Below, piece by piece: positions 18,110 through 26,090 of a DNA stretch of 40,470 nt. Made by a program: the position numbers and the translations under genes. Each line of letters starts with the position of its first letter. Within the stretch, counting starts at the first letter, position 1. Below the pieces are notes generated by a model. That model did no database searches, was not told where the DNA came from, and was given only the letters and a program-made list of their open reading frames with translations. The stretch comes from Archaeoglobaceae archaeon (GTDB lineage: Archaea; Halobacteriota; Archaeoglobi; Archaeoglobales; Archaeoglobaceae): the NCBI GenBank assembly GCA_026986375.1, contig JALSOQ010000015.1, positions 1 through 40,470 of the forward strand, given 5' to 3'.

Positions 18110-19425
18110 ACCCTACCACCGCTAAGATACCTAACGTTTAAAGCTCCCAACTGCTGAACGGCCTTCTCGAAGCTCTCAAACCTCTTAAGTAACTCCTGCC
18201 TGTTCTTCTCTCCCGTTTCTTTCTTCTTCTCAGCAAACTTCCTGAACTTCTGAACTATCTCCTCTCCCGGATCCCCTATTTTCAAATATCCTTCCCTCGA
18301 AGCCGATTTAACGATCTCCTCTCCGAATTCAGTCCTCGTTATGATCAGATTCCACCCCTCTTCTGCGATGTGGCTGACTGAAACGTCCGCAAACTCGGCA
18401 TAGAAGTCCGTGCAGAGCTTGCAGGCGAGAGGGACCCTCTTCTTGTAGCTACCCCTCGGGCAGAACAATCCGACTATGAGCTTTATCTGCTTCATTCCCA
18501 ATTTTTCGAACTTTCTAAAAGCTAAAACGTTACATGGAACTCCCAAAACTCCTATGGAGCCAAATCCGATCTTCAAAGCCTCCTTTAGCATGGAAACGTT
18601 CGGAACTATCGAGAACTTCTCCGCGCAGTTTATGACTTCATCCTTTTTCGTAGCTAAGATCGGTTTTTCCCCGTCCGTAACTATCGCGCACTCTATTATT
18701 CCCTTATCGAGCGCGTAGGCGAAGAGTGAGGATATTACGCCTCCAAACTTCCCCTTCGCCAGATAAACTCCTATCTCCCCGTTCGGTTCGACGTCCAAAA
18801 AGGACGTCTTTGGGCATCTGACTATGCAGGATGCGCAGTTAACGCAGTCCTTAACCAGAACGGGCCTATCCCTTATCTCTATCGCGTCCTTACCGCAAGA
18901 TGCGACGCACGCCCCGCAGAGAGAGCAGAAGTCGTTCGATATAATCTGCTCCTCAAGAATTCCGAAAACGTTACCCTTCCTCTCGAAAACGCTTATCAGA
19001 TTTCTTATCTCCGCCGGAGTTATTTCCATATCCTCCTCGAATATCCTCCTGAGCAATCCGGTCGTCATGCACTCTCCGACGATCTGAATTTTCCTCAAAA
19101 GCTCGCGATTGATCTCGTATGTGATCTCCACCTTCTTTTCCACTTTTTTTTCTTCTACCTCCTCCCTTACCTCCTCGAATATCGCCTCGGATTTCTCGAA
19201 CTCCCTTACCTCCTTAGCCTCTACTCTCAAAGCTCCGAACGGGCAGAACCTCACGCAGACTCCGCAAACCGGACACTCCTCCAATTCGGCGTATCCGTCC
19301 CTCACCCTTACCTTCACTCCCCCCTTCCCGCCCATCGCCCTTACGTCCAGAGATAGATTTAAGGGACAAACGACCACGCAGTTCCCGCATCCTATGCACT
19401 TCTCCTTCTCGTAAACCAGCCTCAT
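18103..19425 (-). CDS. FrhB/FdhB-like iron-sulfur protein with four ferredoxin motifs
   Basis: Likely an F420-linked electron adaptor. Counting from the ATG at 19425 (440 residues), two ferredoxin motifs lie at Cys10-20 and Cys51-61. A charged linker (about 70-105) with a [11 protein letters not shown] repeat follows, then two more motifs at Cys167-177 and Cys194-204. Residues 229 to about 375 resemble the FrhB/FdhB family: [32 protein letters not shown] and a central [18 protein letters not shown]. Family members bind F420 and FAD, so this protein may accept electrons from F420H2 and pass them to HdrA-MvhD (inference). The start overlaps the polyferredoxin stop as ATGA, with GAGGGTGA upstream. 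Confidence 0.85.
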   Translation of the reverse strand: MRLVYEKEKCIGCGNCVVVCPLNLSLDVRAMGGKGGVKVRVRDGYAELEECPVCGVCVRFCPFGALRVEAKEVREFEKSEAIFEEVREEVEEKKVEKKVEITYEINRELLRKIQIVGECMTTGLLRRIFEEDMEITPAEIRNLISVFERKGNVFGILEEQIISNDFCSLCGACVASCGKDAIEIRDRPVLVKDCVNCASCIVRCPKTSFLDVEPNGEIGVYLAKGKFGGVISSLFAYALDKGIIECAIVTDGEKPILATKKDEVINCAEKFSIVPNVSMLKEALKIGFGSIGVLGVPCNVLAFRKFEKLGMKQIKLIVGLFCPRGSYKKRVPLACKLCTDFYAEFADVSVSHIAEEGWNLIITRTEFGEEIVKSASREGYLKIGDPGEEIVQKFRKFAEKKKETGEKNRQELLKRFESFEKAVQQLGALNVRYLSGGRVW

Positions 19426-20201
19426 CCTATCACCCTCTTGAAAGCTTCCTCGTGCACCTTCGTCCAAGGGCCTTTAGCCAAGGAGATCACGCTGATCGAC
19501 TTCCTCCTAACCCTTATCGCCTCTACAGCACAAACCTTAACGCACGCCTTGCAGAACAGGCAGACTTCCTCGTTGACCTCTATTTTTCTGTCCTTCGGAA
19601 AAGATATCGCGTTCGTAGGACATATATCCGCACACGCACCGCAAACCTGACACTTCCCCTCATCGACCTCTATCTCGCCAGAAATAGGCTTCTCCACGAG
19701 TATGGCATCCTCTGGACATGCGAGCTTACAGTTCGTGCAGTATATGCAAAGCTTTTCGTTTCTGACTATCAGCTTCTTTCCATCCTCAGTTTCACACTTC
19801 AGAGCCCCTCTCGGACAAGCTATTTCGCAGGACTTACAATCCTCCGGACATTTTGACGTGTCCACGTCGTAAACTACGGAATATCTCGGCGTGCAGTCGA
19901 ATTCCTTTATGCTTCTTCCGTTGGAAACCACGTCTATCGCGTTGAATATGCAAACCTCGCTACAAACACCGCACAGATGACAGTTCTCGACGTCTATAAC
20001 TATGAGGGGAGCCTTACCTTTAACGGACGGAGGGTTAAGCTCTATGCAACCGGAGAGGCAAGCTTCCGCACACATACCACACCCCACGCAAAGATCCGCA
20101 TTGTAAACGAGCCTCCTCTCTTCTATCGGAGTTTTCCTGACTATCGTGAATCCGTTCCCTTCGACTTTCGTCGAGATCGTTAGTCTATTGTCGATTTCCA
20201 A
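19422..20201 (-). CDS. Polyferredoxin with six [4Fe-4S] motifs, FwdF-like
   Basis: A 259-residue electron-transfer protein with six four-cysteine motifs: Cys38-48, 74-84, 118-129 (the variant CPEDCKSCEIACP), 152-162, 184-194 and 214-224. It should carry up to six [4Fe-4S] clusters and act as an electron wire, as FwdF does in formylmethanofuran dehydrogenase; FwdF is usually somewhat larger. The TTG start at 20201 follows GGGAGGTGG and is the first gene of the operon that ends with fwdC. There is no membrane segment, so it is probably cytoplasmic. Assignment to FwdF rather than another polyferredoxin rests on context. Confidence 0.85.
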   Translation of the reverse strand: MEIDNRLTISTKVEGNGFTIVRKTPIEERRLVYNADLCVGCGMCAEACLSGCIELNPPSVKGKAPLIVIDVENCHLCGVCSEVCIFNAIDVVSNGRSIKEFDCTPRYSVVYDVDTSKCPEDCKSCEIACPRGALKCETEDGKKLIVRNEKLCIYCTNCKLACPEDAILVEKPISGEIEVDEGKCQVCGACADICPTNAISFPKDRKIEVNEEVCLFCKACVKVCAVEAIRVRRKSISVISLAKGPWTKVHEEAFKRVIG

Positions 20202-20315
20202 GAAACCACCTCCCCGAACGATTTAAGCCCTTCACGTCCGCTTGCTATGGTTCTCCGTTCAGTATTTAAGGTTTTTGCAAAAACTTCATAATCAATAAAT
20301 GCAAATACATCACGC
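20202..20315. promoter_or_regulatory. Divergent promoter region of the hdr/fwd units with 14-base palindrome
   Basis: The 114 bases between the polyferredoxin and hdrC starts must drive both units. On the minus strand CCTTAAATAC (about 20262-20271) resembles a TATA box, giving a leader of roughly 40 bases and a good ribosome binding site. Plus-strand elements are weaker (AATAAATG around 20295). The perfect palindrome GTTTTTGCAAAAAC is at 20271-20284, directly beside the minus-strand TATA, and could be an operator that controls both directions. Confidence 0.5.
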
Positions 20316-20807
20316 ATGGAATTGGTTATGAACGTTAGTGATATACAGAGGTGCTACCAGTGCGGAACTTGCACGGGTGATTGTCCCGTAGCCTGGGTCA
20401 ACGAGGAGTTCAATCCGAGGAGGATAGTCCTCAGTCTGCAGGTGAACGGGCAGGATTTGGGAAACGAGGCATATTGGCTCTGCGCTATGTGTTTTAAGTG
20501 CTTACGTTGTCCGAGAGACGTTAAGCCCGTCGAAATATTCTCCGAATTGAGAAAGATGGCGATATCGGGCGGAGTGGAAAACGTCGGAACGAAGCTCGTT
20601 AAGGCGTTCGTCGATGTGGTTAAGGAATATGGAAGGTTGGTCGAAACGAAGTTCATGCTCAAGTTTATGGGAATCGAATCGATCAAAATGTTGCCTCCGA
20701 GCATAGCTTTTAAGATGTGGAGAAACGGGAAGGTTTCCATTTCTGCAAAGAAGTCGGAGTGTGCGGAAGAGGTTAGGAAGATTTTCGAGGTGTGCGAGAA
20801 TGCTTAG
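20316..20807 (+). CDS. hdrC: Heterodisulfide reductase subunit C
   Basis: HdrC passes electrons from HdrA to the catalytic HdrB. The 163-residue protein has two cysteine motifs, CYQCGTCTGDCP (Cys13-23) and CAMCFKCLRCP, each for one [4Fe-4S] cluster, in the HdrC/GlpC arrangement. It has no membrane helix, so it is the soluble HdrABC type rather than the membrane HdrDE type. The ATG at 20316 begins the divergent plus-strand unit. hdrB overlaps its last eight bases. Confidence 0.92.
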   Translation: MELVMNVSDIQRCYQCGTCTGDCPVAWVNEEFNPRRIVLSLQVNGQDLGNEAYWLCAMCFKCLRCPRDVKPVEIFSELRKMAISGGVENVGTKLVKAFVDVVKEYGRLVETKFMLKFMGIESIKMLPPSIAFKMWRNGKVSISAKKSECAEEVRKIFEVCENA

Positions 20808-21645
20808 ATACGCCTACCTCCCCGGATGCTCGGCGGAATCGAGTTCGCTGGAATACGACATGTCCACGAGGGCGGTTTGCAAGAAACTCGGTATAGAGCT
20901 CGTCGACATTCCTTTCAACTGTTGCGGAACTCACATAGTGGAGGAGTTCAACGAAAAGGCTTGGCTCGCATTAAACGCGAGGAACTTGGCTCTGGCTGAG
21001 GAATTGGGACTCGACGTGGTTACGATATGTTCGAGTTGCTTCTTCAACATGAAGAAGGCGAAAGCGATGCTTGAGAGGGAGGAGGTAAAATCGGAGGTAA
21101 ACGAAGTCTTGGAAAGGATAGGGAAGAAATACGAGGGGAACGTGGAGGTCAAGCACATCCTCGGAGTCCTCGTCGATGACTACGGTATCGACGGGATAAT
21201 TAGGAACGTGGAGAGACTCGTGGAAGTCAAAGCCTCTCCGTATTACGGATGTCTGATAGTCAGGCCGGAGGAGATCGTTCGATTCGATAACACGGAAGAT
21301 CCCAAGAAAATGGAGAAGCTTTTGGAGAACCTGGGTTGCGAGATCGCGGATAATCCCTTCAAAACGGACTGCTGTGGAGCACCCATAATGCTGATAGACA
21401 AGGAGTCGCACCTGAGGATGGTTAAGAGGATACTCGAAGGGGCTGAAGGGGCAGATTGCATAGTTACGGTCTGTCCTCTCTGCCATTACGCTCTGGATGT
21501 GGGACAAGCGGTCCTCGGAATGCCCGAGATACCGGTTTTGCACGTAACCCAAATCGTGGGTCTGGCTTTGGGGATAGAAGAGAAGGAGCTCGGGCTCGAC
21601 AAGAACATAACTCCGACGGAGAAGTTGTTGGAGAAAGTTATTTAG
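20800..21645 (+). CDS. hdrB: Heterodisulfide reductase subunit B
   Basis: HdrB is the catalytic subunit that reduces or forms the CoM-S-S-CoB heterodisulfide at noncubane [4Fe-4S] clusters. The 281-residue protein has two CCG domains: LPGC near the start, FNCCGTHIVEEF and TICSSCFF in the first half; YYGCLIVRP, DCCGAPIML and TVCPLCHYALD in the second. I chose the ATG at 20800 because MLRYAYLPGC is the standard HdrB N-terminus; a longer GTG-initiated frame from 20761 lies inside hdrC. The eight-base overlap with hdrC suggests coupled translation and equimolar subunits. Confidence 0.94.
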   Translation: MLRYAYLPGCSAESSSLEYDMSTRAVCKKLGIELVDIPFNCCGTHIVEEFNEKAWLALNARNLALAEELGLDVVTICSSCFFNMKKAKAMLEREEVKSEVNEVLERIGKKYEGNVEVKHILGVLVDDYGIDGIIRNVERLVEVKASPYYGCLIVRPEEIVRFDNTEDPKKMEKLLENLGCEIADNPFKTDCCGAPIMLIDKESHLRMVKRILEGAEGADCIVTVCPLCHYALDVGQAVLGMPEIPVLHVTQIVGLALGIEEKELGLDKNITPTEKLLEKVI

Positions 21646-21665
21646 CCTTCGACGTTACTCCCCGC

Positions 21666-22901
21666 ATGGGTAAGATATTCGCGGAAAGAACTCCCGTGGA
21701 TGAAGCTATCAGGCAGATTTCCAGATCCGAAATAAGTAGGGTAGGAAAGGAGAGTGTCGAAATATTCCAAGCCTGCGGGAGGATTCTCGCGGAAGACGTC
21801 ATAGCTAAGTGGGACGTTCCTCACTTCGATAGATCCGCGATGGACGGTTACGCCGTTAGGGCTGAAGACACGTTCGGAGCTTCTCCCACGAATCCCGTGA
21901 TTTTGAGGCTCGTCGGGGAAGTTGATATAGGAGAGAAGCCGTGTTGCATTGAGAGGGGAAAGGCGGTTAGAGTGTCCACGGGATCCGCACTGCCGGAAGG
22001 GGCGAATGCGGTAGTGATGCTCGAATACGCAAAAGAGATCGAGGGAAGCGTGGAGATCTACAGATCAGTGACGCCTTGGGAGAACGTTTCCAAAAGGGGG
22101 GAGGACGTAAGGATGGGTGAGGTGGTTCTCAGGAAGGGTGAGATCCTCCAACCTCAGGATGTGGGGGTTTTAGCGAGCCTCGGCTATTCGGAGGTTGAGG
22201 TCATCAGAAGGCCTAAGGTGGCGGTGATAGCGACGGGAAACGAGCTAATAGAGGTGGGAATGAATCCCGAGGTGGGAAGAGTAGTGAATTCGAATTCTCC
22301 GATGCTCTGCTGTGCGATCAGAGAGATGGGGTGCGAGCCGGTGTATATGGGAATAGTGGAGGACGAATTCGGGAAGCTTAGGGATGCCGTTTCGAAGGCT
22401 CTATCGACAGATGCGGTGATAGTGACGGGCGGGACTTCGGTGGGTAAGAGGGATTTGGTTCCAGAAGTAGTGGAGGAGATGGGGGAGATAATATTTCACG
22501 GAGTTTCGATGAAACCGGGAATGCCGACGGGATTCGGAGTGATAGAGGGAAAGCCCGTCCTCCTCCTACCCGGATTTCCGGTGGCGTGCATCCTTGCCTT
22601 CTACACTTTCTTCCCCGAAATACTCGCAAAGCTCACGGGAGTGAGGGTTGTAGCCAAGAGGGGAGAAAAGGTTAGGGCGAGGCTTTCGAGGAGGATTCCT
22701 TCCCAGCCCGGAGTTCGGACTTTCGCGAGGGTCGTCGTTAGGAACGGAATCGCAAGCCCCGTTAGAACCTCCGGCTCGGGAATACTCACATCGATGGTGA
22801 AGGCGAACGGTATCGTGGTTGTTCCGGAGGAGAAGGAGGGTTTCGAGGAAGGGGAATTGGTTGAAGTCACGCTGATCAGGGATTTGGTCGAAGTCCTCTG
22901 A
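21666..22901 (+). CDS. moeA: Molybdopterin molybdenumtransferase MoeA
   Basis: MoeA inserts molybdate or tungstate into activated molybdopterin. The 411-residue sequence has the family motifs DVPHFDRSAMDGYAVRAED, STGSALPEGANAVVMLEY, IATGNELIE, the central TGGTSVGKRDLVPE nucleotide-binding signature and LLPGFPVACILAFYTF. The ATG at 21666 lies 20 bases past the hdrB stop and has no clear Shine-Dalgarno; the frame is open further upstream within hdrB, but the MoeA-like part starts here. Its position after hdrCB and opposite fwdAC hints at supply of W/Mo cofactor for formylmethanofuran dehydrogenase. The 3' end overlaps the convergent aminotransferase gene by 26 bases. Confidence 0.94.
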   Translation: MGKIFAERTPVDEAIRQISRSEISRVGKESVEIFQACGRILAEDVIAKWDVPHFDRSAMDGYAVRAEDTFGASPTNPVILRLVGEVDIGEKPCCIERGKAVRVSTGSALPEGANAVVMLEYAKEIEGSVEIYRSVTPWENVSKRGEDVRMGEVVLRKGEILQPQDVGVLASLGYSEVEVIRRPKVAVIATGNELIEVGMNPEVGRVVNSNSPMLCCAIREMGCEPVYMGIVEDEFGKLRDAVSKALSTDAVIVTGGTSVGKRDLVPEVVEEMGEIIFHGVSMKPGMPTGFGVIEGKPVLLLPGFPVACILAFYTFFPEILAKLTGVRVVAKRGEKVRARLSRRIPSQPGVRTFARVVVRNGIASPVRTSGSGILTSMVKANGIVVVPEEKEGFEEGELVEVTLIRDLVEVL

Positions 22902-24057
22902 CGAAGTCCTCTATTCTGTCTATAGCCTCTTTGAGCTTTTCCATGCTTACCGCGTAGGCGCACCTTATGTATCCTTCCCCGCAATCTCCGAACGCGTTTC
23001 CCGGGACTACCGCAACTCCCTTCTCCAACAGCAACCTCTCCGCGAATTCCTCACTGCTGAGCCCGTAGTCGGAAATCTTCGGAAAAGCGTAAAAGGCTCC
23101 TTCGGGCTTTCTTATCTCGAAAACCCCGCTCAACCTCTTGACGAAAAGGTTTCTCCTCCTCATGTATTCCGCCCTAACCCTATCGAGCTCCTCGTCGCAA
23201 TTTCTCAAAGCTTCGAGAGCGCCTATTTGAGCCGTAATAGGTGCGCAGAGCATGCAGTATTGATGTATCTTAAGCATGGCCTCCGCTATGTCCTCAGGAG
23301 CTATCACGTAACCTATCCTGAGCCCGGTCATTGCGAACGCCTTAGAAAATCCGTTTAAAACTATCGTCCTCTCTTCCATACCGTTAAGCGATGCTACAGA
23401 TACGTGCTTCCCGGAATAAGTGAGCTCCGAGTATATCTCGTCCGAAACGACGATCATGTCAAATTCTATGGCTAAGTCTGCAATCTCTTCGAGCTCCTTT
23501 TTCGAATAAGTGACTCCCGTTGGATTGTTCGGGTAGTTAAGGATTATCGCCTTCGGTTCGAACTCCTTGGCGTATTTCGAAAGATGATCGTAATTCGGCT
23601 TGAAATCGGGAGTCGTAGGAATAGCCACCGCCTCTCCACCTGCTAAAATCGTCAGGGGCTTGTATGAAACGTATGCTGGTTCTGGAATTAAAACCGCATC
23701 CCCCGGATTCAGTATAGCCCTTAAGGCTAAATCTATGCCCTCGCTCACTCCCGTAGTTACGATGACGTTTTCTGGATCCGGCCTAAATCCGAATTTGGAG
23801 TAGTATTCCGCTATCGCCTCCCTAAGCTCAGGCAAACCGTGGTTGGACGTGTAGGAAGTTATGCCTCTCTCCAGGGAATATATCATCTGCTCCCTGATCC
23901 TCCAAGGGACGGGAAAGTCCGGCTCCCCTACGCCCAAACTTATGACGTCCGGCCTACCGATTACCAAGTCGAAGAACTTCCTGATTCCGGAAGGCTTTAT
24001 CGAATCCACCCTCTCGCTAATCCTACGGGACAAGCGCGAGCCTCCTGTCCTCTTCAT
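22876..24057 (-). CDS. Class I aminotransferase, aspartate/aromatic type
   Basis: A 393-residue fold-type I PLP enzyme close to archaeal aspartate or alanine/aromatic aminotransferases. It contains ISLGVGEPDFPVP, the YPNNPTG loop, VSDEIYSELTYSG, the PLP-lysine motif NGFSKAFAMTGLRIGY and the carboxylate-binding YIRCAYAVS. The substrate cannot be fixed. The ATG at 24057 overlaps the upstream regulator by 35 bases. A TTG at 24033, giving MSRRISERV, has GGAGG seven bases before it and only an 11-base overlap, and I consider it an equally likely true start. Coupling to the Lrp-type gene suggests that the regulator responds to an amino acid this enzyme handles. Confidence 0.9.
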   Translation of the reverse strand: MKRTGGSRLSRRISERVDSIKPSGIRKFFDLVIGRPDVISLGVGEPDFPVPWRIREQMIYSLERGITSYTSNHGLPELREAIAEYYSKFGFRPDPENVIVTTGVSEGIDLALRAILNPGDAVLIPEPAYVSYKPLTILAGGEAVAIPTTPDFKPNYDHLSKYAKEFEPKAIILNYPNNPTGVTYSKKELEEIADLAIEFDMIVVSDEIYSELTYSGKHVSVASLNGMEERTIVLNGFSKAFAMTGLRIGYVIAPEDIAEAMLKIHQYCMLCAPITAQIGALEALRNCDEELDRVRAEYMRRRNLFVKRLSGVFEIRKPEGAFYAFPKISDYGLSSEEFAERLLLEKGVAVVPGNAFGDCGEGYIRCAYAVSMEKLKEAIDRIEDFVRGLRPNP

Positions 24058-24511
24058 CCTTGAAAAGCAAAACGCCTTCCTCCTTGTAACTCCTCAAAAC
24101 GAAGTGGGTGAACGTGTCCCTAACTTCCGGAATCGTCGAAATCTTCTCCGCGACGAAGAAAGCCACATCCTTAAGCGACTTTCCCTTCACCACTATCTGG
24201 AAGTCGTAGTCTCCGCTTATAAGACGGACTGAATGAACCTCCGGATACTTGGCTATCCTCTTCGCTATGTCGTCGTAACCCTTTTCCCTCGTCAAATCAA
24301 CTCTGACGTCTATTATGGCATAAACGAACTCCTCCCCCACCTTCTCCCAATCTATCACGGTCTTATACTTCAGAATCGTCCCGTCCTCCTCCTTCTTCCT
24401 TATAATCCTCTCGACTTCCTTCTCATCCAGCCCCGTCATTTCCGCGATCTCCTTCGGAGTCAATCTTGCGTTCTCTTCGAGTATCTTGAGAACTTCTATA
24501 ACCTTGTCCAT
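24023..24511 (-). CDS. Lrp/AsnC family transcriptional regulator
   Basis: A 162-residue regulator with an N-terminal winged helix-turn-helix (LTPKEIAEMTGLDEKEVERII, about residues 17-37) and a C-terminal RAM ligand domain (VYAIIDVRVD through SVRLISGDYDFQIVVKG). This family binds amino acids and forms dimers or octamers. A TATA-like ATAAATAT at 24534-24542 lies about 26 bases from the ATG, so the mRNA is probably leaderless. The downstream aminotransferase overlaps its end, and autoregulation of this pair is likely. Its specific ligand is unknown. Confidence 0.92.
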   Translation of the reverse strand: MDKVIEVLKILEENARLTPKEIAEMTGLDEKEVERIIRKKEEDGTILKYKTVIDWEKVGEEFVYAIIDVRVDLTREKGYDDIAKRIAKYPEVHSVRLISGDYDFQIVVKGKSLKDVAFFVAEKISTIPEVRDTFTHFVLRSYKEEGVLLFKDEEDRRLALVP

Positions 24512-24575
24512 CGGGCCGGATTTGTCATTGAAGATATTTATTGATTTCCTCAGATAGCCGATCCTTCATCACCGC

Positions 24576-26000
24576 TCAGCGCTCCACGGCCTCATCATCG
24601 GCTCTCAAATATTCTTCGATTAGCCTCACCTTTCTATAGCTGTGATCTATGAAATCCCATGGTAGTTCTCTATCGACGGGTATCTCTTCAAGATACCTTG
24701 TTAAACCTAATCTCTCCGCAATCCTCAGCTTCGGCCTGCCAGACTCTACGAACTGCGACACATCCACATCTCCGCGCGACAGTATAGTCTGAATTGCGAA
24801 CCTCTCAACACCATCTATCGAAACCTCTGCTATTTTTGATAGTTCTTTTTTTATAAATTTAACTCTGTTTTCGAGTATTCTCATTCCCACCCTCACGTCT
24901 CTAAATCCTGTGTACGGTAACCATTGAAAGGGTGTATGGGGTTTGGGGGATAAGGGATTTATGGAAACCGAAACCCTGGGTATTATATCTCTGACCTTTT
25001 TTACGAGCTCCACCAATCCATCTATATCCTCATCCCTCTCTCCCGGAACTCCTATCATGAAGTAGAGCTTTACACTCTTTATCCCCTTTTCCTTCGCTAT
25101 CTCCGTAGCCCTTATAACGTCCTCTTCGCTTATATCCTTTCTTAAAACATTTCTAAGTCTTTCGCTCCCAGCTTCCGGGGCTATCGTAAAGCTCCGGAGT
25201 CCTCCGGCGACGAGTAACTCCATAAGTTCCTCATCTACCGTATCCGCCCTTATGGATGAAGGGGAAACCATGAAGCCCATTTCCACGAGTCCGGCTATTA
25301 GTTCCTTTATCTTCGGATGATCCGAAACCGAAGGAGCTATCAACGCCACCTTCTTAACAACGTTCCTGTAATCTTCCGCCACCTCAAGCAGAAGTCGAAC
25401 GTCCCTCCATCTCGGCGGGGAATATATCTGTCTAACGACGCAAAACCTGCAACGCCTTATGCATCCCCTCCCAACCTCAAGGAGAACGCATCTTCCGTAT
25501 GCACCTTCACCGATTATCTGAGATTTCAAGTGAAAGTCCAGCCTTTTCGGTCTTATCCTCCTAACCCTATCCTCTTCTCCCGTGTATATACCCTCCACAC
25601 CCGTAAGATCTTCCCTGCTTTTAGCCTCCAGTATTCTATCCAGAACGTCACTTCCCTCAACCTCCCCTATGACGAAGGCGTCGAAGAACTTCAGCAACGG
25701 CTTTGGATTCAGCATGCAGCATGGACCACCAGCGACTTTCAGTCCCCTGAATCCGCTCGCCCTTAAAATTCTGACCGCATTAAAATAGTCTTCCTCGTAT
25801 TGCAAGGAAAAGAATGCTATATCGAAATCTTTCAGGTTTCTACCGCTTTCTAAACTCCTTAATCCTCCAAATACATCCGTATAAAATCTCTCGCACACGA
25901 ACTCCTCTTTGGAATTCACGTATGCGTATATGTACTGAAGCCCGATGTTGGCTATCCCCCCGACATATCTGTTAGGATATACGAGTGCCACACTTTTCAT
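24576..26000 (-). CDS. Radical SAM protein with B12-binding-like N-terminal domain
   Basis: The 474-residue protein begins with a B12-binding-like Rossmann domain (SVALVYPNRYVGGIANIGLQY, then LKVAGGPCCMLNP) and continues with a radical SAM core whose cluster motif is GCIRRCRFCVV (CxxxCxxC). TIAPEAGSERLR and YFMIGVPGERDED resemble the TIM-barrel part of archaeal proteins of the MiaB-like/B12 class. Function is unknown; RNA or cofactor modification is possible. I chose the ATG at 26000, preceded by GGAGAAAGGGA, instead of a TTG at 26042. It is divergent from the RNA methyltransferase gene, with which it shares a promoter region. Confidence 0.85.
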   Translation of the reverse strand: MKSVALVYPNRYVGGIANIGLQYIYAYVNSKEEFVCERFYTDVFGGLRSLESGRNLKDFDIAFFSLQYEEDYFNAVRILRASGFRGLKVAGGPCCMLNPKPLLKFFDAFVIGEVEGSDVLDRILEAKSREDLTGVEGIYTGEEDRVRRIRPKRLDFHLKSQIIGEGAYGRCVLLEVGRGCIRRCRFCVVRQIYSPPRWRDVRLLLEVAEDYRNVVKKVALIAPSVSDHPKIKELIAGLVEMGFMVSPSSIRADTVDEELMELLVAGGLRSFTIAPEAGSERLRNVLRKDISEEDVIRATEIAKEKGIKSVKLYFMIGVPGERDEDIDGLVELVKKVRDIIPRVSVSINPLSPKPHTPFQWLPYTGFRDVRVGMRILENRVKFIKKELSKIAEVSIDGVERFAIQTILSRGDVDVSQFVESGRPKLRIAERLGLTRYLEEIPVDRELPWDFIDHSYRKVRLIEEYLRADDEAVER

Positions 26001-26061
26001 TCCCTTTCTCCAAGCTTTTACGAAGGGGTTGTGTTCCTTCAACGTTTCGAGTTCGACAACG

Positions 26062-26073
26062 GTTTATATTAGG
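26062..26073. promoter_or_regulatory. AT-rich element serving as TATA box in both directions
   Basis: GGTTTATATTAG on the plus strand lies about 24 bases before the methyltransferase ATG (26091), giving a leaderless start. The same bases read on the minus strand as CTAATATAAACC, about 65 bases before the radical SAM start, leaving a leader with a ribosome binding site. A single shared element is an inference from spacing. Confidence 0.45.
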
Positions 26074-26090
26074 ATTGCGTAGCGTATTCG

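Noticed and set aside
21456-21665. N-terminal extension of MoeA by 70 residues
   Set aside because: The extension lies inside hdrB in another frame and does not look like MoeA, which starts normally at 21666.
24545-24575. C/D-box RNA-like words (GTGATGA and CTGA) on the minus strand
   Set aside because: Only one C-like and one D-like box within about 25 bases; no second pair and no terminal stem.
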